36,811 bases of DNA from Duganella flavida (GCF_009857445.1 NZ_WWCN01000029.1:1-36811); one strand, 5' to 3'. Positions 7,966 to 16,429 are shown, numbered from the stretch's first letter. The notes: a model not told the origin generated them from the sequence alone. A program made the numbers and translations.

Positions 7966-9841
7966 CTCTCTTACTTCCCGCACGTTACCGAGCGCCGTTA
8001 CCGGCCTCGTCGGCACCGCCACGGTGCTTGCCCTGCTCTACTTCGGCCGCGAGGTGCTGATCCCGATCACGCTGGCCTTCATCTTCAGCTTCCTGATTGC
8101 GCCGTTTGTACGGGCCTTGCGCCATCTTGGCCTCGGACAGACGACGTCGGTCTGCACCGGCGTGCTGGTGGTGACGGTGACGCTGCTGGCCATTGGCGCG
8201 GTGATCGTACAGCAGGTCGGCATGATGGGTGCGAGCTTGCCCAAGTACCAGGACACCATCGCCAGCAAAATCGAAACGCTGGACGAGCTGACGCGCGGCA
8301 CGCTGGGCAGCCTCGGCGGACCTGCTGGCCAGCTGATCGAACACTTCACCGCCGACGCCCCGGGCGGCGCGCAGCCGGTGCAACTGGGCGATGGCAGCGT
8401 GAAGACGCCGGTGCTGGTGGAAATCCACGAGCCGGCGCTGAAGCCGTTCCAGCTGCTGGCCAAGATCGCCGCCTCGGTATGGCCGCCGCTGGAAACGGCC
8501 GGCATTGTGTTCGTGGTGCTGATCTTTGTGCTGCTGGAACATGAATCGCTGCGCGACCGCTTCATCCGGCTGGCCGGCGGCGGCGATTTGCGCGCCACCA
8601 CTATCGCTGTCAACGATGCGGGCGAGCGGTTGTCGCGCTTTTTCATCTCGCAGTTTTTGGTGAATATGGCGACCGGACTGGCCGTGTGGCTGGGCCTGAG
8701 TTTGCTCGGTCTCGGGCAGGCGCTGTTGTGGGGCACCATGACGGCCGTGCTGCGCTTCATTCCTTACATCGGCGTGTGGATGGCAGCCTTGTGCGCCACC
8801 TTGCTGGCGGCGGCGATCGATCCGGGCTGGTCGATGGCCTTGATGACGCTGGGCTTGTTCCTGGCGGTGGAAATCATCGTCGCCCAGACTATCGAGCCCA
8901 AGCTGTACGGACATACCACCGGCTTGTCGCCGTTGTCGGTAGTCGTGTCGGCGATTTTCTGGAGCTGGATCTGGGGCCCGGTGGGCCTGGTGCTGTCGAC
9001 GCCGCTGACCTTGTGCCTGGTCGTCGCCGGCCGCTACATTCGCGCCTTGAAAGTGCTGGAGATTATGTTCGGCGAACTGCCGGCGCTGACCATGCCGCAA
9101 AATTTCTACCAGCGCGCGCTGTCCGGCGATGCGCATGAAATCATCACCAGCGCCAAGCGCTACATGCAACACAAATCGCTGGCCGAGTATTGCGACGGCG
9201 TGCTGATGCCGGCACTGCACCTCGCGCGTTTCGATTTAAAAGACAGCGCCATCACGCCGGGCGAAGAGGAAAAAGTTACTTCCTCCGTGATCGCCGTGAT
9301 CGAAGCGCTGAGCGGCAGTCCGCAATGGTGGAAAAAACGCAAGCGCAGCAGCGTGCTGGCCAGTGGCGGCATCGGCCGCCAGCTGCGCGAGCGCCGCATC
9401 TCCGACACCGGCGAATGGCAAGGCTCGTTCGACGTGCCGGCCGGCAGCGTGGTGCTGAGCATGGCCGTGGGCGCGGGTTCGGGCGAACTGGCGACCGAGA
9501 TTTTGGTGCGCATCCTGCGCGAGCAGAAAATCGACGCCCGCAGCATGAGCTTTGAAGACCTCGACAAGCCAACGCCGCCGGAAGCCTCGCCGGAGCTGGT
9601 GGCCATCGTCTGCCTGGTCAGCGTCAACCCGCTGCAGGATTGTGAGCTGATGACGCAAGCGCTGGAACGCATGCGCCAGGACCTGCCGCACTGCAAACAG
9701 TTTGCCCTGCTGCTGCCTAGCCCATTCGACAATCCCGACCTGAAAACCTGCGTGTTCCCGAACGCCGACCACGTCTCGCGCTCCTACGACGACGTGCTGC
9801 ACAGCTGCCAGCTGGCCATGAAAGGTCGCGCGACGTTGTAA
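7958..9841 (+). CDS. AI-2E family transporter with a large C-terminal soluble module
   Basis: I place the start at the GTG at 7958, preceded by CCAGG and overlapping the CPBP stop; a TTG at 7928 is less likely. This gives 627 aa. Residues 1-377 are the AI-2E/PerM-type permease with about seven to eight membrane segments, including the conserved LRFIPYIGVWMA and AQTIEPKLYGHTTGLSP regions. Family members export small molecules or act as Na+/H+ antiporters; transport of AI-2 is shown for only a few. Residues about 378-627 are extra. A helical part (FYQRALSGDAHEIITSAKRY, then LAEYCDGVLMPALHLARF) resembles the helical cap of cobalamin-binding modules, and a Rossmann-like part follows from about residue 493. 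The usual DxHxxG cobalamin motif is absent. The permease call is firm; the module identity is inference. Confidence 0.85.
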   Translation: MSDSLTSRTLPSAVTGLVGTATVLALLYFGREVLIPITLAFIFSFLIAPFVRALRHLGLGQTTSVCTGVLVVTVTLLAIGAVIVQQVGMMGASLPKYQDTIASKIETLDELTRGTLGSLGGPAGQLIEHFTADAPGGAQPVQLGDGSVKTPVLVEIHEPALKPFQLLAKIAASVWPPLETAGIVFVVLIFVLLEHESLRDRFIRLAGGGDLRATTIAVNDAGERLSRFFISQFLVNMATGLAVWLGLSLLGLGQALLWGTMTAVLRFIPYIGVWMAALCATLLAAAIDPGWSMALMTLGLFLAVEIIVAQTIEPKLYGHTTGLSPLSVVVSAIFWSWIWGPVGLVLSTPLTLCLVVAGRYIRALKVLEIMFGELPALTMPQNFYQRALSGDAHEIITSAKRYMQHKSLAEYCDGVLMPALHLARFDLKDSAITPGEEEKVTSSVIAVIEALSGSPQWWKKRKRSSVLASGGIGRQLRERRISDTGEWQGSFDVPAGSVVLSMAVGAGSGELATEILVRILREQKIDARSMSFEDLDKPTPPEASPELVAIVCLVSVNPLQDCELMTQALERMRQDLPHCKQFALLLPSPFDNPDLKTCVFPNADHVSRSYDDVLHSCQLAMKGRATL

Positions 9842-9844
9842 GGT

Positions 9845-10996
9845 TTATCGCGGCAGGCCGGGCACTTTATCGAGCGCGGCATAAATGCCGTTGATCACCT
9901 GTTGCGGATCTCGCGCACTGTCTTTGTGCTTGAGCACGAACAGGCATTTACGCGCCGGGTTATCGGCGAAGAACGGCTCCAGCCGGGCGTGTATCGCCTG
10001 TTCGACCGCGCGGTCGCGCACCAGTCCATGGGCCGCGAATTGCTGCTCCCACCATACCGGGCTGGCCCAGACCAGGTGACCGTGCTTGGGCCAGCCCAGT
10101 TCGTCGCAATCGAGACGGCGGTAGAGGTTTTGTTCGCCCGTCTCCTGCCACTGGCTGACATAGCTGCCGAACACTTCGCCGAACACGTCATCGGCGCCGA
10201 ACATCGGCGAATTCAAATAGAAGTAGCCATCTTTCGACACCAGCGCGGCAATCGCACTGATGTACTGGTCGAACTTTACCGGGTTCAGGTGCTCGATGAT
10301 GTCCATTGCCAGCACCACGTCGAAACGCCGCTCCAATTGCACCGTCAGCAGGTCGGCGTACATCATGCAGTTCTTGATGTTTGGGTAAGCCAGCACAAAG
10401 GCCACGTGGCTGACGTCGAGTCCGACCACATCAACGCCGGCCTGTTCCAGCTGGCTGATAACAGCGCCGGTGAAACAGCCCAACTCCAGGCAGCTTTTGG
10501 CACCCATGCCCTGCACCAGGGCGGCGGTGACGTTCTTGTCGAGGTCAATCTTCGCGCCCCACACACCGATGCCGTCGTAATAGCGATGCTCGGTGATGGC
10601 ATTTTCCATGAAGTCGAAATCGGCGTTGCTGTCAGCCTTGAACAGGATCATCGGCACGCCATTGGGCGCCATTTCGCGCTCGTAGCGCTCGGGATAGAGC
10701 TGCACCAGGTCCGGCAGCTGGTGCGGCGGGATCAGCTGCTTCAACATGGCCAGGGTGAATTCGCTCGACGACAGCAAGTCTTTTGCCGCGTCATCGATGG
10801 TTTTGCCGCGCTCCAGCTGATCGGTCAAGTTCCGCAAGCCGCTCTGGTCGGGCGCGCGGTCCAGGATGCCGTGGTACAGCGCGTTGGCAACAGCGGCCGG
10901 CGCGTACTGCAAGCCCGGCGACGGTTCACGCCGGTGCAATCGATGCGCAATTTTCCGCACTACAGAACGCGCGAAGGAATGACTTGAGATATCCAT
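9845..10996 (-). CDS. DUF4214 domain and class I SAM-dependent methyltransferase fusion
   Basis: The product is 383 aa. Residues about 34-90 match the DUF4214 pattern (ALYHGILDRAPDQSGLRNL, then SSSEF), a short helical module common in S-layer, haemolysin-type and glycan-related proteins. Residues about 150-300 form a Rossmann methyltransferase: motif I SCLELGCFTG (168-177), an acidic strand end VVGLDVS (190-196), and motif IV-like DVVLAMDIIEHLNP (226-239). The combination is typical of enzymes in surface polysaccharide or glycosylation loci, but no glycosyltransferases stand nearby. The acceptor is unknown. The 3' end is 3 nt from the transporter stop, and the gene is divergent from the PilZ gene. 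Confidence 0.85.
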   Translation of the reverse strand: MDISSHSFARSVVRKIAHRLHRREPSPGLQYAPAAVANALYHGILDRAPDQSGLRNLTDQLERGKTIDDAAKDLLSSSEFTLAMLKQLIPPHQLPDLVQLYPERYEREMAPNGVPMILFKADSNADFDFMENAITEHRYYDGIGVWGAKIDLDKNVTAALVQGMGAKSCLELGCFTGAVISQLEQAGVDVVGLDVSHVAFVLAYPNIKNCMMYADLLTVQLERRFDVVLAMDIIEHLNPVKFDQYISAIAALVSKDGYFYLNSPMFGADDVFGEVFGSYVSQWQETGEQNLYRRLDCDELGWPKHGHLVWASPVWWEQQFAAHGLVRDRAVEQAIHARLEPFFADNPARKCLFVLKHKDSARDPQQVINGIYAALDKVPGLPR

Positions 10997-11137
10997 CTTG
11001 ATCCATTGAAGTGAGGTGAAGCGTTACGCCGATTTGGCACAGCAGGATAGCATCTTGCTAATCTATCAAAGTTCACACATTTTCACTTCGGCGTCAAGCG
11101 ACCTTGACAAGGACGATTTTCCGTCATGCGAAATAGG

Positions 11138-11165
11138 TTGCCATTTGGAAAAACTGGACTATGAT
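11138..11165 (+). promoter_or_regulatory. Candidate sigma70 promoter of the YcgR-like PilZ gene
   Basis: TTGCCA (11138-11143), a 16-nt spacer and TATGAT (11160-11165) each match the consensus in five of six positions. A start site near 11172 would give a 40-nt leader to the ATG at 11212. The rest of the 215-bp divergent intergenic region (10997-11211) shows nothing I can name. Confidence 0.5.
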
Positions 11166-11211
11166 GAAGTTGTCAAAGGACCTAAACAACGTCTAAGTTG
11201 CACACCTCATC

Positions 11212-11973
11212 ATGACTCTCCACGAGCCCCATGCCGTCCTGATCCGAAAAGGACCACCACGGCCGCAAGACGCGATAGCCCCCATTCCGGCATCGGCAAC
11301 CACGCATGACATGACCACCGAGGACGATATCGGCGATGCGTTCACCCTGCTCGCCGAGCATGGCGATGCCATTTCCATGTACATGCCTGGCAACCGCGAA
11401 CCGGTGCTGGGCCGCATCCTGTCGGTCGATCCCCAGTTACCGCATTTCGTGATGGAGTTGAACGAGGGCGCAGAGCTGACGCCCGGCAAAGTCACCTTTG
11501 TGACCTCGCTACGCTCGGCCAAGCTGCAATTCCGGCTGTCCAGTAACGATTGGACGCCGCTTCCCGGCCAGCCGTTGCACATCCCGATGGTGTTTCCCGA
11601 AGCCTGCGCCGTGCTGAACCGGCGTGCCCACGAACGTGCCGAGACACCGCTCGGGGTAACCTGCACGGCGGCGTTCCTGAACGGCACTACGGAGCATGAG
11701 CTGCCGGTCTACGACATCTCCGAGGGCGGGATCAGCATGCATTGCTCGAAAAACCGCGCCAAGGGCTTGATCAAGGGCCGCAAGCTGCAGGACGTGGTGC
11801 TGGAAATGGGCGACGTCACCATTGAAATCGCCGAACTGGAAATCCGCTACACCCGCGCCTTCCGCTCCTTCCTGCTAGGCGAACAGCTGCACCTAGGCTG
11901 CATGTTCACCAATCTGACGCCGGAAGCCATCAGCAAAATCAAGAACGTTCTGGACCAGATCACCCATCCTTAG
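11212..11973 (+). CDS. PilZ domain protein with YcgR-like N-terminal domain
   Basis: The product is 253 aa. The C-terminal PilZ domain carries both c-di-GMP-binding motifs: RRAHERAETP (RxxxR) and DISEGGIS (D/NxSxxG). The N-terminal half (about residues 36-130) looks like the YcgR/PilZN-type split barrel, with a MYMPGNREPVLGRILSVD opening. YcgR binds c-di-GMP and brakes the flagellar motor; related proteins control exopolysaccharide or pili. A flagellar role is plausible, but the only flagellar gene in the window is a distant fliD homologue. The start is uncertain: neither the ATG at 11212 nor the in-frame ATG at 11311 has a clear ribosome site, and residues 1-33 are Pro-rich and may be spurious. 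Confidence 0.85.
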   Translation: MTLHEPHAVLIRKGPPRPQDAIAPIPASATTHDMTTEDDIGDAFTLLAEHGDAISMYMPGNREPVLGRILSVDPQLPHFVMELNEGAELTPGKVTFVTSLRSAKLQFRLSSNDWTPLPGQPLHIPMVFPEACAVLNRRAHERAETPLGVTCTAAFLNGTTEHELPVYDISEGGISMHCSKNRAKGLIKGRKLQDVVLEMGDVTIEIAELEIRYTRAFRSFLLGEQLHLGCMFTNLTPEAISKIKNVLDQITHP

Positions 11974-12023
11974 AGCTCGGTGCCTCAGGCCTATTCTTTG
12001 GCTGCGTAACGATAAGCACATAC

Positions 12024-12758
12024 TTATCGCTTCGACGGCTTGTTTTTGATGTTTAGGCCGGGCATGTCGAACAGCGTGCGCGCGGCGGGACGCATGATGT
12101 GGCCGTGCTTGCTGATCAGACCGAGCGTCCTGCGCACCGCCGGATTGGCCAGCGGCACGCCGACCAGCGTTGGATGATCGTGCGACAGCGACAGACGCGA
12201 AACTGCCGCCACACTCATGCCGGCCTCGACCAGCGCGAGGGTGCCCGCCACGTGGTTCACCTCGTACAGCACCACCGGATGCTTCTCCACGCCAGCTAAT
12301 GCGTTATCGATCACGCCACGGTTGCCGCTGGACTTGGCCACCAAAATGTAGCGCTCGTTCACCGTCTCTTTCTAGGACAGCTTCTTGCGCTTGACCAGCC
12401 GATGGTCGTGACGCATCGCCAGCACATAGCTTTCCTCGTACACCGGACTGAAATCGATATCGGGATTTTCGGCACCGGCAAAGTTAATGCCGAAGTCGGC
12501 CTCGCCGACCAGCACCAGGTTCTGCACGTCCCGCGCGCTCTCGTCGTCTATGCGCACGCTGATCTTGGGAAAACGCTCGCTGAACTCCTTCAACACGCCA
12601 GGCAAAAAATAGCGCACGGCGGATGGCACGCAGGCGACGGTCACGATGCCTGTGCGGTGCGCCGCCAAGTCTGCCACACCAAGAATCGCATCATCCAGCT
12701 CATCAAACGCCCAGCATCTGATCATGCGCATGAAATGCCTCATCAAGAAAGTAGTCAC
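12024..12758 (-). pseudogene. LysR-type regulator remnant: no HTH, in-frame amber stop
   Basis: From about 12701 down to 12024 the frame encodes a recognisable LysR substrate-binding domain (DELDDAILGVADLAAHRTG, then VTVACVPSAVRYFLPGVL, later NERYILVAKSSGNRG and MSVAAVSRLSL). A TAG at 12372-12374 interrupts it in the same frame (KRKKLS-stop-KETVNERYI), where family members usually have Trp, so a TGG-to-TAG change fits. The roughly 80-residue winged-helix DNA-binding part that should precede it is missing; the DNA there is instead occupied by the start of the ModA-like remnant. Even with readthrough the product could not bind DNA in the LysR way. It was probably the divergent regulator of the genes to its right. 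Confidence 0.85.
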
Positions 12759-12772
12759 GCTCTGGAGACCCT

Positions 12773-13054
12773 ATGTTGAAACCTTTCTATATGGCGCTGC
12801 TGCTGTGCGCCGCCCTCGTCGCCACTGTGGCTGAACTGAAGGTCGTCAGCTCCGGCGGCTTTGCCCAAGCTTACAAAACCTCGCGCTGGCGCGTGGTAAA
12901 GACATCGACGTCGTCATCATGGTTGGCGATGCAATCGACACGCTGATGAAACAAGGTAAACTGCTTGCAGGCATTGAGATTGTCGGCCTGCTACCGCAGG
13001 AAGTGCAGCAACGGACTGAATTTTCAGCCGCAGTGGTAGTCGCCCAGCCTCAGC
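12773..13054 (+). pseudogene. Decayed ModA-like periplasmic substrate-binding protein
   Basis: A start with ribosome site (GGAG at 12763, ATG at 12773) and a signal-peptide-like opening (MLKPFYMALLLCAALVATVA) leads into LKVVSSGGFAQAYK, the first strand of ModA-type solute-binding proteins. The homology then jumps to another frame: LARGKDIDVVIMVGDAIDTL, then IVGLLPQEVQQRTEFSAAVV, which are normally about 40 and more than 90 residues further along. In the original frame the ORF stops at 12946. There are thus at least two internal deletions, one causing a frameshift, and the C-terminal part is also missing. Coordinates mark the recognisable stretch. The original ligand is unknown; many proteins of this subgroup bind organic acids rather than molybdate. 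Confidence 0.8.
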
Positions 13055-13124
13055 AGCGTTACACGTTTTGTTCCACAGACTGGCGGCAGCAACAGCGCAG
13101 CCATCGCATACAGAGGTCGCAATC

Positions 13125-14411
13125 ATGTCCAACTCTAGCTCTACCAAACAGTCCAAGTTCGGCACTGTCATCCGCGTCACCAGCGGGAATTTCATCGAGA
13201 TGTATGATTTTTTCCTGTTTGGCTTTTACGCGTCCTACATCGCCAAAGCCTTCTTCCCGGCCACCAGCGAATACGCGGCGCTGATGATGACCTTTGCCAC
13301 GTTCGGCGCCGGCTTTTTCATGCGCCCACTGGGCGCGCTGATTCTCGGTAGCTACATCGACCGCATCGGCCGCCGCAAAGGCCTGGTGCTCACGCTCGGC
13401 ATCATGGCCAGCGGCACCGCCTTGATTGCCTTCGTTCCCGGGTATGAAACCATCGGCTTGATGGCGCCACTGCTGGTGCTGATCGGCCGCCTGCTGCAAG
13501 GCTTTTCAGCCGGCGTGGAACTGGGCGGCGTGTCGGTGTATTTGTCGGAGATGGCGACGCCGGGCCACAAGGGCTTTTACGTCAGCTGGCAGTCGGCCAG
13601 CCAGCAAGTCGCCGTGATTTTTTCATCGGCGCTCGGCTATGTGCTGAATGAACATCTGAGCAAGGAATTCATCGCCGACTGGGGCTGGCGGATTCCCTTC
13701 TTCATCGGCTGCTCCATCATTCCGGTGGTGTTCTACATCCGCCGCTCGCTGCAGGAAACTGAAGCTTACCTGGCGCAAAAGACCCATCCAACGTTTAAGG
13801 AAATGCTGAAGACCATCGCCCTCAACTGGCCGGTGGTGGTGACCGGCACCTTGCTGGTGGTGATGACCACGGTATCGTTCTACCTGATCACCGTCTACAC
13901 GCCTACTTTCGGCAAAAGCGTGCTCAAACTGACGACCGTGGAGAGCCTGCTGGTGACGCTGTGTGTGGGTGTATCCAACTTTTTCTGGCTGCCGGTGATG
14001 GGCGCGCTGTCGGACCGCATCGGCCGCTGGCCGTTGATGGCACTGTTCTCGGGCCTGACCGCCGTGACCGCTTACCCACTGTTGTCGTGGCTGGTCGCCA
14101 GCCCGAGTTTCGGGAATATGGTCGCGGCCGAACTGTGGCTGTCCTTCCTGTACGCCAGCTACAACGGCGCGACCATCGTGGCGCTGACCGAGATCATTCC
14201 GGCGCGCGTGCGCACCACCGGTTTCTCGCTGGTGTACAGCCTGGCGACAGCGCTGTTCGGCGGCATGACACCGCTGATTTCCACCTGGCTGATCGAAAGC
14301 ACCGGCGACAAGGCAGCGCCGGGCTATTGGCTGGCAATGGCCGGCACCGTCAGTCTGGTGGCGACCTTCCTGATTTACCGCGGTATCGTGAAAGAGCGCG
14401 TCCTTAGTTGA
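13125..14411 (+). CDS. MFS transporter, metabolite:H+ symporter (citrate/tricarballylate type)
   Basis: The start is the ATG at 13125 with AGAGG 8 nt before it; the in-frame start at 13068 lies in the remnant of the gene upstream. The 428-aa product has twelve predicted transmembrane segments and the MHS subfamily signs: SGNFIEMYDFFLFGFYA at the start, the loop 2-3 motif GSYIDRIGRRKGL, RLLQGFSAGVELGG in segment 4, and a second GALSDRIGRWP between segments 8 and 9. This matches proton-coupled citrate (CitA) and tricarballylate carriers in the inner membrane. The neighbouring LysR and binding-protein remnants were probably its partners, so it may now be expressed without its old control. It ends in an 8-nt convergent overlap with phoR. 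Confidence 0.87.
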   Translation: MSNSSSTKQSKFGTVIRVTSGNFIEMYDFFLFGFYASYIAKAFFPATSEYAALMMTFATFGAGFFMRPLGALILGSYIDRIGRRKGLVLTLGIMASGTALIAFVPGYETIGLMAPLLVLIGRLLQGFSAGVELGGVSVYLSEMATPGHKGFYVSWQSASQQVAVIFSSALGYVLNEHLSKEFIADWGWRIPFFIGCSIIPVVFYIRRSLQETEAYLAQKTHPTFKEMLKTIALNWPVVVTGTLLVVMTTVSFYLITVYTPTFGKSVLKLTTVESLLVTLCVGVSNFFWLPVMGALSDRIGRWPLMALFSGLTAVTAYPLLSWLVASPSFGNMVAAELWLSFLYASYNGATIVALTEIIPARVRTTGFSLVYSLATALFGGMTPLISTWLIESTGDKAAPGYWLAMAGTVSLVATFLIYRGIVKERVLS

Positions 14412-15717
14412 GCGCCAGTTCCGGCTGCTGGGCGACGATGGCGGTCTTCGGGATGCAGACGATGAAGGTGCTGCCCTTGCCTGCTTCCGATTTGATCTGC
14501 AAGGTGCTGCCGTGGCGCAGCAGCACGTGCTTGACGATCGCCAGTCCCAGTCCCGTGCCCTGCGTTTCGCGCGAGCGGCTCTTGTCGACGCGGTAGAAAC
14601 GTTCGGTCAGGCGCGAGATGTGTTCCGGGCTGATGCCGATGCCAGTATCTTCCACCATGAACTTGACGCCACCATCGTATTCTTTCCACACCAGGTGGAT
14701 CTTGCCGCCCACCGGCGTGTAGCGCACGGCGTTGGTGGCCAGGTTGCCGAACGCGCTGTGCAGCTCTTCGTACGAGCCTTGCACATCCGGACCACGCACT
14801 TCCATCGTGATCTCGTGCTTGCCCGCCGACAGCGCACGCGCTTCGCGCAGCAGCTGGTCCATCAGCTTGCTGACGTCGACCGGGTCCGGCCGCATCGGAT
14901 AATCGACCGATTCCAGGCGCGACAAGGTCAGCATGTCTTCGATCAGATGCTGCATGCGGTGGCCCTGCTCCGTCATCAGCTTCAGGTGCGCCGAACGCGT
15001 GGCGGCATCCAGCCCTTCCTGCGCGGCGATTTCCAGGAAGCCGACAATCACGGTCAGCGGCGTACGCAGTTCGTGCGAGGCGTTGGCGATAAAGTCGCGG
15101 CGCATTTCTTCAATGCGCTCGGTCTCGGTCGCATCATGCGTCACCAGAATCTGGCGGCGGTTTTCAAACGGAATGATGTGCACGATCAGTTTGCGCTCGC
15201 GGAAGCTGATCGTCAGCGGCTGCTCGTAACGGCCCAGGATGATGTAATCCATGAAGTCCGGATTGCGCACCAGGTTGGTCACGCGCATACCCTTGTCGCG
15301 GTCGTTGCTCAGGCCAAGGTGCTGCTCGGCGGCCGGATTGCACCATTCGAGGAACAGCACGTCGTCCATGATGGCCACGCCATCCGGCAGCAAGTGCATG
15401 GCCTGGCGGAAGCGCGCCAGCCACTCGGTCAGTTCGGTCTGGTTTTTTTCATCCTCGCGGCGCATGCGGTACAGGCGCGAGAAGATATTGGTCCACTCGC
15501 CCCAGCCATCGGGCAGCTTGGCGCTTTGCGGATCGTCCATCCAGTTGCTCAGCTGGTAAAGATAGGACAGTTGCGTGAACACCAGCGCCATCATGGCGAT
15601 CAGCGCCAGCACCAGGCCATTGACCCAGCCGAACATCCAGCCGCCCAGCGCACACGCCGCCAGGATCACGGCGGTGCGTAGCGCAGCAGGCACCCAGAAC
15701 ACCAGTTTTGGATTCAT
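14404..15717 (-). CDS. phoR: Phosphate regulon sensor histidine kinase PhoR
   Basis: The product is 437 aa. Two hydrophobic segments at residues about 12-52 anchor it in the inner membrane with almost no periplasmic loop, as in PhoR, which senses through the Pst-PhoU complex rather than a ligand. Residues about 55-100 form the charged linker, residues about 103-200 a PAS domain (HLLPDGVAIMDD), and FIANASHELRTP gives the phospho-accepting His215. The ATPase part has an N box (NLATNAVRYTP), a G1 box (VEDTGIGIS) and a G2 box (GTGLGLAIVKHV). It phosphorylates PhoB when phosphate is low and acts as a phosphatase when phosphate is plentiful. It follows phoB after 7 nt and is the last gene of the pst operon. 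Confidence 0.95.
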   Translation of the reverse strand: MNPKLVFWVPAALRTAVILAACALGGWMFGWVNGLVLALIAMMALVFTQLSYLYQLSNWMDDPQSAKLPDGWGEWTNIFSRLYRMRREDEKNQTELTEWLARFRQAMHLLPDGVAIMDDVLFLEWCNPAAEQHLGLSNDRDKGMRVTNLVRNPDFMDYIILGRYEQPLTISFRERKLIVHIIPFENRRQILVTHDATETERIEEMRRDFIANASHELRTPLTVIVGFLEIAAQEGLDAATRSAHLKLMTEQGHRMQHLIEDMLTLSRLESVDYPMRPDPVDVSKLMDQLLREARALSAGKHEITMEVRGPDVQGSYEELHSAFGNLATNAVRYTPVGGKIHLVWKEYDGGVKFMVEDTGIGISPEHISRLTERFYRVDKSRSRETQGTGLGLAIVKHVLLRHGSTLQIKSEAGKGSTFIVCIPKTAIVAQQPELALN

Positions 15718-15724
15718 TTAAAAC

Positions 15725-16417
15725 TCAGCTTTTTTCCGACAGCATGTAGCCTACACTACGCACGGTTTTGATCAGGTGCTCAGCCTCTTTCAAGGCCTTG
15801 CGCAGACGCAGCACATGCACGTCGACGGTACGCTCTTCGATCACCACGTGATCGCCCCACACCTTGTCCAGCAGCTGGCTACGCGAGAATACGCGCTCCG
15901 GATGCGCCAGCAAAAACTTCAGCAGCTTGTATTCCGCATGGCCGATGTCGATTTTCTGGTCGTCCATCGACACCGTGCAGCTGACCGGGTCCAGCATGAT
16001 ATTCGCAGCACGCATGGTCGACTGCGCATGCTCCGGCGCCTTGCGGCGCAACAGGGCCTTGGCGCGCGCCAGCAGCTCGCGCGGCGAAAACGGCTTGGTG
16101 ACGTAGTCGTCGGCGCCGGTGTTGAGGCCGGCCAGCTTGTCTTCTTCCATGCTCTTGGCCGTCAGCATAATGACCGGGATGTCGTTGAACTGACGGTCCG
16201 AGCGGATGCGCGACAGCAGGCGGATGCCGGTCGAATCCGGCAGCATCCAGTCCAGCAAAATCAGTTGCGGGGTTTTGGTCTGGATGAAATCCCAGGCCTC
16301 ACCCGCGCTTTGCACGTTGCAGCAGTTCCAGCCTGCTTCGCGCAGTGAAAACGTCACCAGCTCAACAATCGCCGGTTCGTCTTCAACAATCAGTACAGTG
16401 GTTTTATCAGATGCCAT
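15725..16417 (-). CDS. phoB: Phosphate regulon response regulator PhoB
   Basis: The product is 230 aa, the usual PhoB length. The receiver domain has the acidic pocket (VEDEP, residues 11-15), phospho-acceptor Asp56 (LILLDWMLPD) and Lys108 (YVTKPFSPREL). The C-terminal OmpR-type winged helix runs from about 130 to 226, with SRSQLLDKVWGDHVVIEERTV split between the recognition helix and its lead-in, and ends in RSVGYML. After phosphorylation by PhoR it should bind the Pho boxes in the pstS-ppk1 intergenic region. The gene lies 12 nt after phoU and 7 nt before phoR, on the operon that it is predicted to activate. Confidence 0.96.
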   Translation of the reverse strand: MASDKTTVLIVEDEPAIVELVTFSLREAGWNCCNVQSAGEAWDFIQTKTPQLILLDWMLPDSTGIRLLSRIRSDRQFNDIPVIMLTAKSMEEDKLAGLNTGADDYVTKPFSPRELLARAKALLRRKAPEHAQSTMRAANIMLDPVSCTVSMDDQKIDIGHAEYKLLKFLLAHPERVFSRSQLLDKVWGDHVVIEERTVDVHVLRLRKALKEAEHLIKTVRSVGYMLSEKS

Positions 16418-16429
16418 TTCTTATGTATT

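Noticed and set aside
7985..9220. Long open frame opposite the AI-2E-type transporter
   Set aside because: Its translation is Gln/Arg/His-rich, typical of an antisense shadow, while the plus frame has clear membrane segments.
11016..11309. 97-codon frame between the methyltransferase and PilZ genes
   Set aside because: It runs into the PilZ gene in another frame, lacks a ribosome site and shows no conserved pattern. It also covers the predicted PilZ promoter.
12372..12374. Readthrough or recoding of the TAG in the LysR remnant
   Set aside because: The missing HTH domain and the decayed neighbour make plain gene decay the simpler reading. No recoding element was seen.
14512..15681. Long open frame (389 codons) opposite phoR
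   Set aside because: It is a shadow of phoR in GC-rich DNA: Gln/His/Arg-rich, with no recognisable motif. The phoR frame has all kinase motifs.
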